Positions 25,515 to 35,905 of a stretch of DNA of 59,426 nt are shown one piece after another. The position numbers and the translations under genes were made by a program. The notes under the pieces are model-generated. The model did not search any database. It saw nothing but the letters and a program-made list of their open reading frames with translations, and was not told the origin of the DNA. Source of the stretch: Paenibacillus sp. N3.4 (GTDB lineage: Bacteria; Bacillota; Bacilli; Paenibacillales; NBRC-103111); contig NZ_VRTT01000045.1 of the NCBI RefSeq assembly GCF_008017805.1, forward strand, positions 1-59,426, in the 5' to 3' direction. The first letter of the stretch is position 1; every line of letters begins with the position of its first letter.

Positions 25515-25541
25515 CCTAAGCATTCTGCTTAGGTTTTTTTG
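25515..25541 (+). terminator. Rho-independent terminator
   Basis: CCTAAGCA and TGCTTAGG form a perfect 8-bp stem with a 3-base loop, followed by seven T. Confidence 0.92.
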
Positions 25542-25581
25542 TTTGTGGGTGATTCACCGAAATCAGGGAGGATGAGGTCAT

Positions 25582-27653
25582 ATGTTGAACGCTTTAGCAT
25601 TCATTCGCAGCTTTCGGGCAGGCGATACACGTGTTGCTGCTGAGCATGCATGGTTATCTTATATCGTTTCGGCAGAGGAACGCATTGTTAATTTTGAACG
25701 CATTCATTCCATAAAGGAATTGGCACAGGCCAATCCGGTGCTGGATTACGTGGAACGAACGCTTCAGGTGTTGGACAGGCTGGAGCTTTCCTTCTGGAAG
25801 AAAGATGTTTTGGAAGAAGTGCTGATTTGGTCTGAAGTAGCGAAGGGAGGAACTTCGCGGGAGCGTATTCAATGGCAGGAGGCAGGTATCCATCTTTTTG
25901 TACATAACAGAGGTTCAGCCCAGTTATATGAAAGTAATGTGGTCAATACGAGCGATAAAACGGCAGTTATTCAGACCTTAATTCGAACCCATGGGCTCAT
26001 AGGTCAAACCATAAGAGGTGAAGTTCCCTTGAAAGAACAGGAGCCTCTAGTAGCGTTGATGAAAGAAGGGAAGCTTTCGGCGGAAGAGCTGCGCAGCTTG
26101 CTTTTACCTTTAAACGAATGCATTATTGCTGGTGTTTCCGAGACGTTGTGGGAATCAGTACGTTATGAGGTTGAGGCGATTATTGAGCGTATTGTGACGG
26201 ATTCCTTGGAAACGGAGCTTTCCTTTCCAGATCGGTTGGCTAGGATAAGAAGCCATTCGATTCAGAAAGGTGAAAATTTCGAAGCTGAATTCGCCAAGCT
26301 GATCGATCATGTACCAATGGAGGCGTTGGCTTCTTTGCTGGAAAGAACAACGTTATGGTTCGTTGAATCCGCACTGCAAGAGTTTTCTTTGGAGCAATTG
26401 GTGAAGTATTCCTTATTATCCAGCAGTACGAAAAGGGGCATGTCAATCCCTCTATTCAGCACATCAGCTTCGAGCACCTAATGAAAACGATGTACTATGA
26501 TTATAAGGGTGCCAAAAAGGTTAATGTGTACAAGAAACGGATGATTGAGAAATATTTGAGTGAGCTTGCTTGGGCAGATATTTTGGAGGGGCGGCTAAAC
26601 CAAGGCAATGCTCATTTAAAGCATATTATTGAGATCAAGCCGCTGCTTCCTGATACGATTTTCTTCACGTTCCAATTTTCTGCTGCGGCTGAGAAGTTGA
26701 TTGAGTTTTGTGTAGAAGCTGAGAAATCTCCGTTATATGAAAAAGCGGTGCTGCTCCTGTTCGATCTCTTTGAATTACGCAGAGATGCTTATGATCGTTT
26801 CCATAACGAAGAAGAATACTTGGCCACAATGAATCAAACGGCAGATTATAAGAAGCTGATGCTGGATTACGTTGTTGGAAGACGGGTTATAGACATTGGC
26901 CCAGGGGGCGGGGTGATGCTGGATCTTATCGAGCAATATTTACCGGACAAGCTTCCGATCGGGATTGATATATCCTCCAATGTCATTGAAGCTCTGGAGC
27001 GGAAGAAACAGTTGGAGGGCCATCGTTGGGATGTCATAAAGGGCGATGCTCTCAATCTCAAAGCGTATGTGGAGCCAGGCACGATTGATACGGTTATTTT
27101 CTCTTCTATCCTGCATGAATTGTATTCATACATCCCTTTTGAGGGGAAGAAATTCAACCATGATACAGTTGCTGCCGCACTGCAAAGTGCTTTTGACGTT
27201 CTCGCTCCCGGAGGTCGAATCATTATTCGAGATGGCATTATGACCGAGCCTCTTGCACAGAAACGTCGAATCCGGTTTTTCCAGGATGAAGCCATGGAAT
27301 GGCTGAGACGCTACGCCAAAGATTTTGAAGGCCGTACCATTCAGTACGAGATTGTCGCTCCGAATGAAGTCATGATGCCGGTGAACGATGCCATGGAATT
27401 CCTCTATACGTATACATGGGGGGAAGAAGCCTATGTCCATGAAGTGCAAGAGCAGTTCGGATATTTTACACCAAGTACATTTACCTCATTCATTCTGGAA
27501 AAGCTAGGTCCACAAGCAAACATTGTGGTAAGCAAACACTTTCTCCAAGATGGATATACGGAAGCGTTAAGGGATAAAATTAGCTTCATGGATGAAGAAG
27601 GAAACACGGTTTCTTTGCCGGATAGCACTTGTTTGATTGTGATTGAGAAATAA
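25582..27653 (+). CDS. Class I SAM-dependent methyltransferase with large N-terminal domain, frame broken near 26425
   Basis: Two open frames overlap in function. The first (25582-26481) encodes about 280 helical residues of no recognised family. The second (upstream context QYEKGHVNPSIQHISFEHLMKTM) encodes the rest, with the SAM-binding motif I VIDIGPGGG near residue 435 of the joined protein, then LPIGIDIS and LAPGGRIIIRDG. One extra C between AGC and AGTAC near 26425 would join them into one 690-residue protein, which I take as the true gene. The methyl acceptor is unknown. The ribosome site is AGGGAGG, about 10 bases before the ATG. Confidence 0.75.
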
Positions 27654-27667
27654 TTAATGAGTTGGGA

Positions 27668-27696
27668 TTGAAATGTTAATTTAAATATGTCATAAT
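27668..27696 (+). promoter_or_regulatory. Sigma-A-like promoter of the NAD salvage operon
   Basis: TTGAAA (27668-27673) and CATAAT (27691-27696) are separated by 17 bp. The spacer contains the palindrome TTAATTTAAAT, which may be part of an operator. Confidence 0.5.
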
Positions 27697-27751
27697 GAGT
27701 TTATCGAATTGATTATATAAGTTCGAGGATGGTTAAAGAGCAGGTGAGTGT

Positions 27752-28525
27752 ATGAACGAGCAAGCAGAGAACGTATTGAACTATCAATCCAATAAATATC
27801 GCACTCCGGATGGCGCGCCTGCAGATATCGTTATTTTCACGATCACCGCTGAAGGCAAAGAATCAACAAAAAAGTCGCTGCCTGTCAGAGAGCTGCAGGT
27901 GCTGTTGATTCAAAGAAAGCAGTGGCCTTTCGCAGGCCAATGGGCGCTTCCCGGCGGTTTCTCCAAGGAAACCGAAACGATTCATGAGAGCGCGCGGCGC
28001 GAATTAACGGAGGAGACAGGTGTCGCCGATGTGCATATTGAATATTTCAATGTATATAGTACCCCTGAGCGTGACCCGCGGGGCTGGATTATCTCGCATG
28101 CTTTCTTAGCGCTGGTGCATGAGAAGCTGCTGGAGAAACGTCAAGCTGCCGACGATGCGGCGGATGTTCGATTGTTTCCCATCGGGGAGGCCCTCGCTAT
28201 GGATCTTGCTTTTGACCATAGCCTCATACTTCGGGATGCGCTAGCGCAGATTCAACGGAAAATGCTGACGACGACGATTGCCCGGGAGTTTCTGCCTGAG
28301 GAATTCACAATCAGCGAGCTGTATCAGGTTATCCAGTCGGTCGTGCCCACGTTCGAGGAGCGAAATTTTATTCGTAAAATTACGTCGACACAAAGTCGCA
28401 AAGGGATCATCGAAGAAGTTCTGGATCTTCAAGGCGAAGGTAAAGTGTCGAACCGTTATTCCCAACGGGCGGCGCAGCTGTACCGATTCACAGATTATGA
28501 GCCTCAGCTGTCCATTTACAGCTAG
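27752..28525 (+). CDS. nrtR: NrtR-like Nudix transcriptional regulator of NAD metabolism
   Basis: A 257-residue protein: an N-terminal Nudix domain and a C-terminal winged helix (about 165-250). The Nudix box is intact (G-x5-E-x7-REL-x-EE-x-GV, about residues 68-91). In NrtR the Nudix domain binds ADP-ribose or related NAD products and the helix domain represses NAD genes. The three following genes are all NAD salvage enzymes, which strongly supports the call. An intact box also leaves room for hydrolase activity. The ribosome site AGGTGAG precedes the ATG. Confidence 0.8.
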   Translation: MNEQAENVLNYQSNKYRTPDGAPADIVIFTITAEGKESTKKSLPVRELQVLLIQRKQWPFAGQWALPGGFSKETETIHESARRELTEETGVADVHIEYFNVYSTPERDPRGWIISHAFLALVHEKLLEKRQAADDAADVRLFPIGEALAMDLAFDHSLILRDALAQIQRKMLTTTIAREFLPEEFTISELYQVIQSVVPTFEERNFIRKITSTQSRKGIIEEVLDLQGEGKVSNRYSQRAAQLYRFTDYEPQLSIYS

Positions 28526-28542
28526 GCCTCTCTTTTCATTAT

Positions 28543-28571
28543 TGATACTGTCTGTTTAATAATATTAAATA
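28543..28571 (+). promoter_or_regulatory. Internal promoter with a palindromic operator-like site before pncA
   Basis: TTTAAT (28555-28560) and ATTAAA (28564-28569) form a perfect inverted repeat with a 3-base centre. It overlaps a possible promoter, TTGATA (28543-28548) and TAAATA (28566-28571), with 17-bp spacing. An NrtR site is a reasonable guess from position alone. Confidence 0.35.
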
Positions 28572-28591
28572 TACATTTTGAAGGAGTGTCG

Positions 28592-29149
28592 ATGATGAGA
28601 GCCCTTATTGTTATTGATTACACAGTTGATTTTGTGGTAGGTAAGCTTCCCTGCGGGGATCCTGGCATCGCAATTGAAACACGCATAAGTGAACTGACGG
28701 AGCAGTTCGCAGCTCAGCAGCAATTTGTCGTCATGGCTGTTGATCTTCATGAGGAAGAAGACCCTTACCATCCGGAGACGAAGCTGTTCCCTCCTCACAA
28801 TATTCGCGGTACTCAGGGGCGTGAGCTGTATGGGAAGCTGCAGGAGGCATACGAACAACATGCGGATGGCATTTATTGGATGGATAAAACGAGATATAGC
28901 GCCTTCTGTGGCACGGATCTTGAGCTTCGCTTGAGAGCAAGAGGGATTCAGGAGCTGCATTTGGTGGGCGTTTGCACAGATATTTGCGTGCTGCATACTG
29001 CCATTGATGCTTATAATAAGGGATTTGCGATTGTGATTCATGAGGATGCGGTTGCCAGCTTTAATCCACAGGGTCATGAATGGGCCCTGCAGCATGTTCA
29101 AGGCACATTAGGCGCTAAAGTTGTTCGTGGCTTTACAAACCACGAATAA
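28592..29149 (+). CDS. pncA: Nicotinamidase / isochorismatase-family hydrolase
   Basis: AAGGAG (28581-28586) selects the ATG at 28592 (or 28595), giving about 185 residues. The catalytic triad of the family is visible: Asp in VIDYTVDF, Lys in WMDKTRYSAF, and Cys132 in VCTDICVLHTA. HEEEDPYHPE supplies metal-binding His/Asp residues. Converts nicotinamide to nicotinate, the first step of the salvage route completed by the two genes downstream. The operon context makes nicotinamidase more likely than another isochorismatase relative. Confidence 0.85.
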   Translation: MMRALIVIDYTVDFVVGKLPCGDPGIAIETRISELTEQFAAQQQFVVMAVDLHEEEDPYHPETKLFPPHNIRGTQGRELYGKLQEAYEQHADGIYWMDKTRYSAFCGTDLELRLRARGIQELHLVGVCTDICVLHTAIDAYNKGFAIVIHEDAVASFNPQGHEWALQHVQGTLGAKVVRGFTNHE

Positions 29150-29166
29150 GAAGGAGATGGGGAACC

Positions 29167-30000
29167 ATGGTGAATCCTAGGCAACAGGCTATTCGACTAG
29201 AACTGCATACGAATGAGCAAGTAGATGGTATCCATGAAATAGAGCGCAGAATACATTTTCTGAAAGATTACCTCCTTCATACAGGGTCTCAAGGTTATGT
29301 GCTCGGCTTATCCGGAGGGCAAGATTCTACGCTGGCAGGTAAGCTGGCGCAACTTGCGATCAATGAACTGAATGCGGAGCAGGAAAGTACGAGGTTCGCA
29401 TTCATTGCGGTAAGATTGCCATACGGTATTCAACAGGATGAGGCTGACGCTCAGGATGCCATTGCATTTATCGAACCGAATAGAGTCATAACGCTGAATA
29501 TTCAGCCTGCTGTGGATGCAGCGGTGCGGCAATTTGCAGAGGCAACGGGGGAAACGCTCAAGGATTTTCATAAAGGAAACGTGAAAGCGCGCGAACGCAT
29601 GAAGGCGCAGTATGATATCGCGGCGCACTATGGCATGCTTGTGTTGGGAACGGATCATGCGGCTGAGGCCTTGACCGGTTTTTTCACCAAACATGGTGAT
29701 GGCGCATGTGATGTAGCCCCAATCTATGGGCTTAATAAGAGGCAAGGCAAGCAGTTGCTTCAGAAGCTGGGCTGCCCCGAACATTTATATTTGAAAAAGC
29801 CTACGGCGGATCTGGAAGATTTGAAACCGGGTTTGCCGGATGAAGAGGCGCTAGGTCTCACTTACGACCAGTTGGATGATTATTTAGAGGGAAAAATGCT
29901 TTCAATTGATGCTCAGCAGAAAATCGAAACCCGCTTCGCTTTAACAGCGCATAAACGTCAAGGTCCTGTGACCTGCTACGATACTTGGTGGAAAGGATGA
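29167..30000 (+). CDS. nadE: NH3-dependent NAD+ synthetase
   Basis: A 277-residue enzyme of usual size for bacterial ammonia-dependent NadE. The ATP pyrophosphatase loop GLSGGQDST lies at about 46-54. LGTDHAAEALTGFFTKHGDGACDVAPI and KKPTADLEDLKPGLPDE are family signatures. It amidates nicotinate adenine dinucleotide to NAD+. The ribosome site is AAGGAG, 17 bp after pncA, and the next gene starts 6 bp after its stop. No glutaminase domain is fused, so free ammonia is the nitrogen donor. Confidence 0.92.
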   Translation: MVNPRQQAIRLELHTNEQVDGIHEIERRIHFLKDYLLHTGSQGYVLGLSGGQDSTLAGKLAQLAINELNAEQESTRFAFIAVRLPYGIQQDEADAQDAIAFIEPNRVITLNIQPAVDAAVRQFAEATGETLKDFHKGNVKARERMKAQYDIAAHYGMLVLGTDHAAEALTGFFTKHGDGACDVAPIYGLNKRQGKQLLQKLGCPEHLYLKKPTADLEDLKPGLPDEEALGLTYDQLDDYLEGKMLSIDAQQKIETRFALTAHKRQGPVTCYDTWWKG

Positions 30001-30005
30001 TTAGC

Positions 30006-31456
30006 ATGAACGATCATAACTATGACAACCTAACCCTGCATACGGATAAATACCAAATTAATATGATGTACGCGCATTGGGTACAGGGATCATTGAATAA
30101 TATGGCAGTGTTCGAGGCATATTTTCGTAAATTACCATTCGGAAATGGGTATGCTGTTTTTGCGGGTTTGGAAAGGATCGTTACTTACATTCAGAATTTA
30201 GCTTTCAGCGAAGAGGATATTCATTATCTTCAGCAACAAGAGGAGAAGTATAAGGATGGATTTTTGGACGAACTAAGGAATTTTAAGTTTTCAGGTCATA
30301 TACACTCTGTCGCTGAAGGGACCTTAGTCTTTCCAAATGAACCATTAATTCGGGTCGAGGCTAGGATATTCGAGGCGCATTTGATTGAGACTGCCTTACT
30401 TAACTTTATGAATTATCAAACATTAATTGCGACCAAAGCCTCTCGAATTAAACAAGTGGCACTTAATGAGACGTTGTTGGAGTTTGGCACCAGAAGAGCT
30501 CAAGAAGCCGATGCAGCTTTGTGGGGAGCAAGAGCATCTTATATCGCAGGCTTTCATGCGACCTCAAACTTGCGAGCTGGTAAACTGTTCGGAATTCCAA
30601 CAAAGGGTACTCATGCTCATGCTTGGATTCAGGATCATGATACCGAGGAAGAAGCTTTTTGGAAATTTGCTGAAGCACTTCCTGATCAAGTTTCTTTATT
30701 AGTGGACACCTATGATACGTTAAAAAGTGGTGTCCCTAATGCCATAAAAACTGCCAAACTATTAGAGCGTATGGGCAAAAAAATGCAATCTATTCGAATT
30801 GATAGTGGAGATCTGGCTTACACTTCAAAGCGGTCAAGAGAAATGCTTGACGATGCTGGACTTCAATATGTAAAGATAATTGCATCAGGTGATCTTGATG
30901 AAAACATTATAATTAATCTGAAGGCACAAGAAGCGGAAATAGATGTTTGGGGAGTTGGCACACAGTTAATAACTGCGGCAGATCAGCCATCATTAGGGGG
31001 CGTTTATAAGCTGGTAGAAAGAGAAAAAAATGGGGTATGCGAACCGGTTATTAAGATATCGGGGAACCCGGAGAAGTATCAAATCCGGGTGTGAAGGAAA
31101 TCTACCGGATTATCAATAAAGAAACTGGCAAAGCAGAAGCCGACTACATCGCTTTACGAGACGAAACGGATGTACAACTAGGAAAACCACTGAATTTGTT
31201 TGATCCCATTCACCCTTATAGGAATAAAACGGTAGATGACTATGAAAGTGTATCACTCCTACGTCCTATATTTGTGAATGGTGTACTTGAGTATTCATTA
31301 CCAGATTTAAGTGAAGTTCGCTTGTATCATGAGCAACAACTTCAGTTATTCTGGCCGGAGTATCTTCGTAAGTTGAATCCTGAGTTGTTCCGAGTAAATC
31401 TAAGTCCAGCGGCTTGGGAACTTAAAATGGAATTGATGAAAAAATATAAAGGTTGA
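30006..31456 (+). CDS. pncB: Nicotinate phosphoribosyltransferase, frame broken near 31075
   Basis: The ATG at 30006, after GAAAGGA, is preferred over the frame start at 29985. The first frame carries TLHTDKYQINMMY, LEFGTRRAQEADAALWGARA and PTKGTHAHAWI, the core of type-2 nicotinate phosphoribosyltransferases. It ends early after ISGNPEK. Another frame continues with VSNPGVKEIYRIINKETGKAEADYIAL to the normal C-terminus at 31456. One extra G in AAGTATC would restore 483 residues, the usual length. It makes nicotinate mononucleotide from nicotinate and PRPP. The gene is visibly more AT-rich than nadE, which may reflect separate origin. Confidence 0.88.
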
Positions 31457-31459
31457 GTC

Positions 31460-31486
31460 TTGACAGAAGCTGTAATCCAATATAAA
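31460..31486 (+). promoter_or_regulatory. Possible promoter of the regulator-kinase pair
   Basis: TTGACA (31460-31465) is followed after 15 bp by TATAAA (31481-31486). The -35 is perfect but the spacing is short. No terminator is visible between pncB and this site. Confidence 0.35.
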
Positions 31487-31576
31487 TCTTGCATCCATTG
31501 ATTTGGCAGGAACCTCCCAGTAAAATGGGTAAGAAATCTATTTTTCTCTACCGAATCAACAAAGGGAGTGAACCAA

Positions 31577-32697
31577 TTGATACGCGTTATGCTTATCGAT
31601 GATGAAGAAAATGCGCTGGATGTTCTGGAAATTTTACTGCGCGAGATCGATCATGTAACGGTGGTCGGGCGTTTTACGAACCCGTTCCAGGCGCTGGAGG
31701 TTCTCGGTGAGCTGCCGGTGGACGTCGTATTTTTGGATATCCAAATGCCGGGCATCCTGGGGATTGAGGTGGCAAGGCAGATCAGAGAGAAGATGCCGCA
31801 TACCCAGTTTGTGTTTATTACCGCATATTCGGAATATGCAGTGGAAGCGTTCGAAATTCAGTCCGTGGATTATTTATTGAAGCCGTTTACAAAAGAAAGG
31901 CTGCAAAACACCGTCTCGCGCTTCGAGAAGCCCTCTTTCGACAAAAGTCCCAGCGAGCTTACGGACGAAGCGCGCGTCTATATGCAATGCTTTGGCGGTT
32001 TTAGTATACATATGGCAAGCGGATTGCTCCCGTGGAAAACGAACAAGGAAAAGGAGCTTTGCGCATTTTTGATTCATCACGCAGGGAATCAAGTCGATGC
32101 CGCAACGATCATTGAGTCAATCTGGCCGGAATCCGAACTGAATAAAGCGAAAACTTATTTGTACACATGCATTTCGTATTTGCGGAAAAGCTTCCAGGCG
32201 AATGGCGTTAAAGCAAAGTGGATAAAATCGGCAGAGGATACGTTGTCAACGTTACAGGAATTATAAGCGATGTAGCGGAGTTTTTAGCCATTGCGGAAAA
32301 GGCGGCTTCTGATGAAACGCTGGAAGAGAAGCAGTACGAAAAAATCAACGCATTGCACAAAGGCGAATATTTGCAGGGCTGCGATTTCGATTGGGCGAGG
32401 TGGAAGAGGGAGGAACTTAAATCCAAATATATCCGGACGCTGAGAATTGCGTACAGGTATTTTATGAGGACAGGCAACATTCCGCTCGCGGTCGACAGCT
32501 TGCAGCGCGTTTTGGCGCTAACTCCCGATTCGGAGAAGGACGGCCGGGATTTGATTCGGCTATACATAAATACGGATAAACGAAACGAGGCTTTAAAAGT
32601 ATACCGGCAGCTGGATCATGAGGTTCGCGAGAATCTGGGGGTAGAGCTGGAAGAAGAGACGGTACGCCTGTATAAAAGCTTCACTTTATCCGGCTGA
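31577..32697 (+). CDS. Response regulator with SARP-like output (REC, winged helix, BTAD), frame broken near 32218
   Basis: The TTG at 31577, with AAAGGGAG 8 bases upstream, is preferred over the GTG at 31568. REC domain (1-115) with phospho-acceptor D54 in VFLDIQMPG, the acidic pair IDDEE, and KPF. Then an OmpR-type winged helix and, in the next frame, a TPR-like BTAD (LALTPDSEKDGRDLIRLYINTDKRNEALKVYRQLDHEVRENLGVE). One extra G in AAGTGGAT near 32218 joins AKV to DKIGRGYVVNV and gives 373 residues. The REC-winged helix-BTAD order resembles AfsR/SARP activators. The cognate kinase is probably the next gene, 10 bp away. Confidence 0.82.
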
Positions 32698-32707
32698 GGA
32701 GAATGGC

Positions 32708-35700
32708 ATGAAAAAAAAGCTCGTTGCAGCGGCTGTAACGATAGTACTTCTGGTAGTTACATATGGCATTTTATTTCAAATTAATAGGGTTTACGATAAA
32801 AATACACCGGTCGCATCCAGTGGTCGTATGGACCTGTCCGGCTGGCGCTTTGACGAAGAAGGGTTTGTTCCGCTTGACGGGGAGTGGGAATTTTATCCGG
32901 ATATGCTGCTTGGACATGCGGACTCACAATCGGCTTTAGGCACCTTAGTTTCGCCTAAGCTGATTACCGTACCCGGTTCATGGAGCAACCTGATGAATAC
33001 GCTCGGGATGGCTACCTATAGACTGCAAATCCGCGTGGATGACACCAATCGAATTTACGGACTGAAGACGATGTCCATCCAATTGGCCAATCGCATTATC
33101 ATCAACGGCACCGTAATCGGCTCTGCGGGAGTGGTGTCGGAAGAGGCGTCATACTCAGCGAATAACAAACCGTATGTAAGTTATTTTACATTGAAGCCGG
33201 GCTGGAACGAAATTATCGTTCAAGCGGCCAATTACGAGTATGAGGCCAGCAGCGGCATTGTAAATTCCATTATTCTAGGATACTCTTCACAGATTTCCGG
33301 CCTGCGCGACAAGGCGCTTTCACACGATTTGATGTCCATTTGCAGTTTCTTGATCATGGGCCTGTATTTTTCCGGCTTGTATATCCAGCGAAAAAGCGAC
33401 TATTCTCTTATTGCATTCGGACTTCTATGCATATTCATCACTTTATATTTAGCAACGCATGGAGAAAGATTGCTGGTCATCCTATTCGACTACATCCCGT
33501 TTTGGTTATTAATTCGTTTGCAGAACATATCGGTATATGCCACAGGGATCATGAATTTCATTTATGTGTATACGGCTTTCCGTTCATTTTGCTCCAAAAA
33601 GCTTGTTTATGCAGGGGTTTCTGTTGGCGTAGGCTTGACGATATTTGGTCTAACCGGTATTAGCTATGGCAAACTATTTCAGTTGCTTACGACAGGATAC
33701 GGCACGGTTCCTTTTTTTTATGTAACCTATGTGTACGTCCTGGCTGCTTTTCAGCGCGCTGAAGGAAGCAAGTATTTGGTCATGGCCGCCATAGCCTTGA
33801 ATCAGCATGTGATGATCCAAAATTTAAGCATTTATTCGAATGTACCGGTATATACAATGATCCCTTACGAGGTGTTTCTAGTCATTCTGATGCTTGCCCT
33901 GCTGATGTCGCTGCGCTTCTCGAACGCATTCAAAAAGATTGAGCAGCTTTCCATACAACTGCTCAATGCGGATAAACTAAAGGATGATTTTCTTTCGAAA
34001 ACGTCGCATGAATTTAAGATGCCTTTACAGAGTATCATTACGATTTCCCAATCGATGATCGATGATCGCCGCCAACAATTGCCGTCGGAACAGCAGGAGA
34101 AGCTGGAGCTTGTGCTCAGCATCAGCAAGAAGCTGTCGCAGCTCGTTTTGGATATTCTGGATTTATCCAAGCTGAAGCAGGGGGATTTGACCGTACGGCC
34201 TGTTTCGATTGATGTACGTTCGACGGTCGACATTGTTCTGCGGATCGTTTCGTTTATGACGGCCGGCAAACCTATACGTTTAATTAACAGCGTGCCAGAA
34301 AATTTGCCTAACATGCTTGCAGACGAAAACCGCTTCAGGCAAATTTTGAATAATTTGCTCGATAATGCGGTTAAGCATACGGAAAGCGGATCCATTGAGG
34401 TGTCGGCCTCCGAGCAGGACGGAGCTATAGAAATCTCTGTTCAAGATACGGGGGCGGGGATTGATCGGCAGGCTATTGACCTTATTTTTGAACCGTTTAA
34501 ATCTTTCGAATCCCCGGAGAGCGAGAGCTTCGGTTTAGGTTTGCCCATTGTCAAACAGCTAGTCGAGCTGCAGAACGGCAAAATTTCAGTTTCTTCGGTT
34601 AAAGGCGAGGGGACAGTATTTACCTTCAGTCTTCCTTTAGCCGAAAAAAGTGAGGGAGCAAGGACGGTAGACTCGCATGCTATCTACGAACCTGGAAAGG
34701 ATCCCTACTATTCATTTCCTACTCCTTATTATTCGGAAGGCACAGGCAAACATACAATACTTATCGTGGACGATCATCATGCCAATCTGAAAATATTGAT
34801 CGACGCGTTTAAGCCGATGGGCTACGACGTCATTGCCGTCAAAAATGGTTTTGAAGCTGTCGCGCAAATCGATAAGCCGAATACGGTCGATCTTGTCGTT
34901 CTGGATCTTATGATGCCCGGGATGTCGGGCTTTGAGGTATGCCAGACGATCCGAAAAAAGTACACGCTGCTTGAAATGCCCGTATTGATGGTAACAACGG
35001 CAACACAGCCGCAGGATAAGCTCGCTGCTTTTGAGGCGGGGGCGAACGATTTTTTGCCGAAGCCGTTTGATACGATGGAGCTAAAGGCAAGGATCAAGGG
35101 TTTATTGCTGATGAAGGATTCGCTCGCCAAGGCGATCGATATGGAAGTGGCGTTTCTGCAGTCGCAGATTAAGCCCCATTTCTTGTATAATGTGCTGAAC
35201 ACGATCGTTGCTTTAAGCTACACGGATGAGGAGAAATCGCGAAAGCTAACGATCGATCTAGCCGACTATTTGCGCGGCAGCTTCCGGTTCAGCAACGTTC
35301 AGAAGCGCACTTCCTTCGGGCAGGAACTGAACTTGATCCGGTCTTATATAGAGATCGAAAGGGCAAGATTTAAAGATCGTCTGCAGGTTGAATACGATAT
35401 TTCGGAGGCGATGTACGGTATCAGCATTCCTCCGCTGCTTATCCAGCCGCTCGTAGAAAATGCCATCCGCCACGGCATAGGAGGCCTGACCGATGGGGGA
35501 ACGGTAAGAATAACGGCAAATGAAACGGAAAAACATTATTGCTTCCAAATCGAAGACAACGGAGTCGGCATGGAGACCGAGCTGGTCAAGCAACTTCTTG
35601 ACCAGGAGTCTGCCGCTTTCCAGGGGGTCGGTTTGAAAAATATTATGAAGCGTCTCAAGTACGAGTATAATTCGGAATTAATACTGGACAGCTCTCCCGG

Positions 35701-35755
35701 AAACGGAACCAAGGTTACGGTTCTGATCCCGGCAGAGAAGATGGGATTCAGCTGA
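32708..35755 (+). CDS. Hybrid sensor kinase with 7TM-DISM sensor, REC domain and two kinase modules
   Basis: A 1015-residue protein. After one N-terminal helix there is an external jelly-roll sensor of 7TMR-DISM type (about 45-190, LDGEWEFYPDMLL), then a seven-helix block (about 205-400). Module one is HisKA/HATPase_c, with H434 in TSHEFKMPLQS and the ATP-binding boxes DTGAGID and GLGLPIV. A REC domain follows, with D733 in VLDLMMPGMSG. Module two is a LytS/YehU-type kinase, with H824 in QIKPHFLYNVLN followed by RSYIEIERARF and a second HATPase_c (DNGVGM). The start has GAGGAG upstream. Probable partner of the SARP-type regulator. Confidence 0.88.
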   Translation: MKKKLVAAAVTIVLLVVTYGILFQINRVYDKNTPVASSGRMDLSGWRFDEEGFVPLDGEWEFYPDMLLGHADSQSALGTLVSPKLITVPGSWSNLMNTLGMATYRLQIRVDDTNRIYGLKTMSIQLANRIIINGTVIGSAGVVSEEASYSANNKPYVSYFTLKPGWNEIIVQAANYEYEASSGIVNSIILGYSSQISGLRDKALSHDLMSICSFLIMGLYFSGLYIQRKSDYSLIAFGLLCIFITLYLATHGERLLVILFDYIPFWLLIRLQNISVYATGIMNFIYVYTAFRSFCSKKLVYAGVSVGVGLTIFGLTGISYGKLFQLLTTGYGTVPFFYVTYVYVLAAFQRAEGSKYLVMAAIALNQHVMIQNLSIYSNVPVYTMIPYEVFLVILMLALLMSLRFSNAFKKIEQLSIQLLNADKLKDDFLSKTSHEFKMPLQSIITISQSMIDDRRQQLPSEQQEKLELVLSISKKLSQLVLDILDLSKLKQGDLTVRPVSIDVRSTVDIVLRIVSFMTAGKPIRLINSVPENLPNMLADENRFRQILNNLLDNAVKHTESGSIEVSASEQDGAIEISVQDTGAGIDRQAIDLIFEPFKSFESPESESFGLGLPIVKQLVELQNGKISVSSVKGEGTVFTFSLPLAEKSEGARTVDSHAIYEPGKDPYYSFPTPYYSEGTGKHTILIVDDHHANLKILIDAFKPMGYDVIAVKNGFEAVAQIDKPNTVDLVVLDLMMPGMSGFEVCQTIRKKYTLLEMPVLMVTTATQPQDKLAAFEAGANDFLPKPFDTMELKARIKGLLLMKDSLAKAIDMEVAFLQSQIKPHFLYNVLNTIVALSYTDEEKSRKLTIDLADYLRGSFRFSNVQKRTSFGQELNLIRSYIEIERARFKDRLQVEYDISEAMYGISIPPLLIQPLVENAIRHGIGGLTDGGTVRITANETEKHYCFQIEDNGVGMETELVKQLLDQESAAFQGVGLKNIMKRLKYEYNSELILDSSPGNGTKVTVLIPAEKMGFS

Positions 35756-35783
35756 GGCCGACCCAATTGGAAATGTTGATATA

Positions 35784-35835
35784 AAAACGACAGTCTATTC
35801 ACGGTGGTGTACCGGAAAAGACTGTCGTTTTTTGT
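35784..35835 (+). terminator. Rho-independent terminator of the regulator-kinase operon
   Basis: AAAACGACAGTCT (35784-35796) pairs perfectly with AGACTGTCGTTTT over a 22-base loop, continuing into a T run. Confidence 0.85.
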
Positions 35836-35905
35836 TTGAAAAGAATTTCTTATATCCTGTTCTATTGTAAATTTTACAGCCTCATGTGTCTAAAGACCTA
35901 TACTT

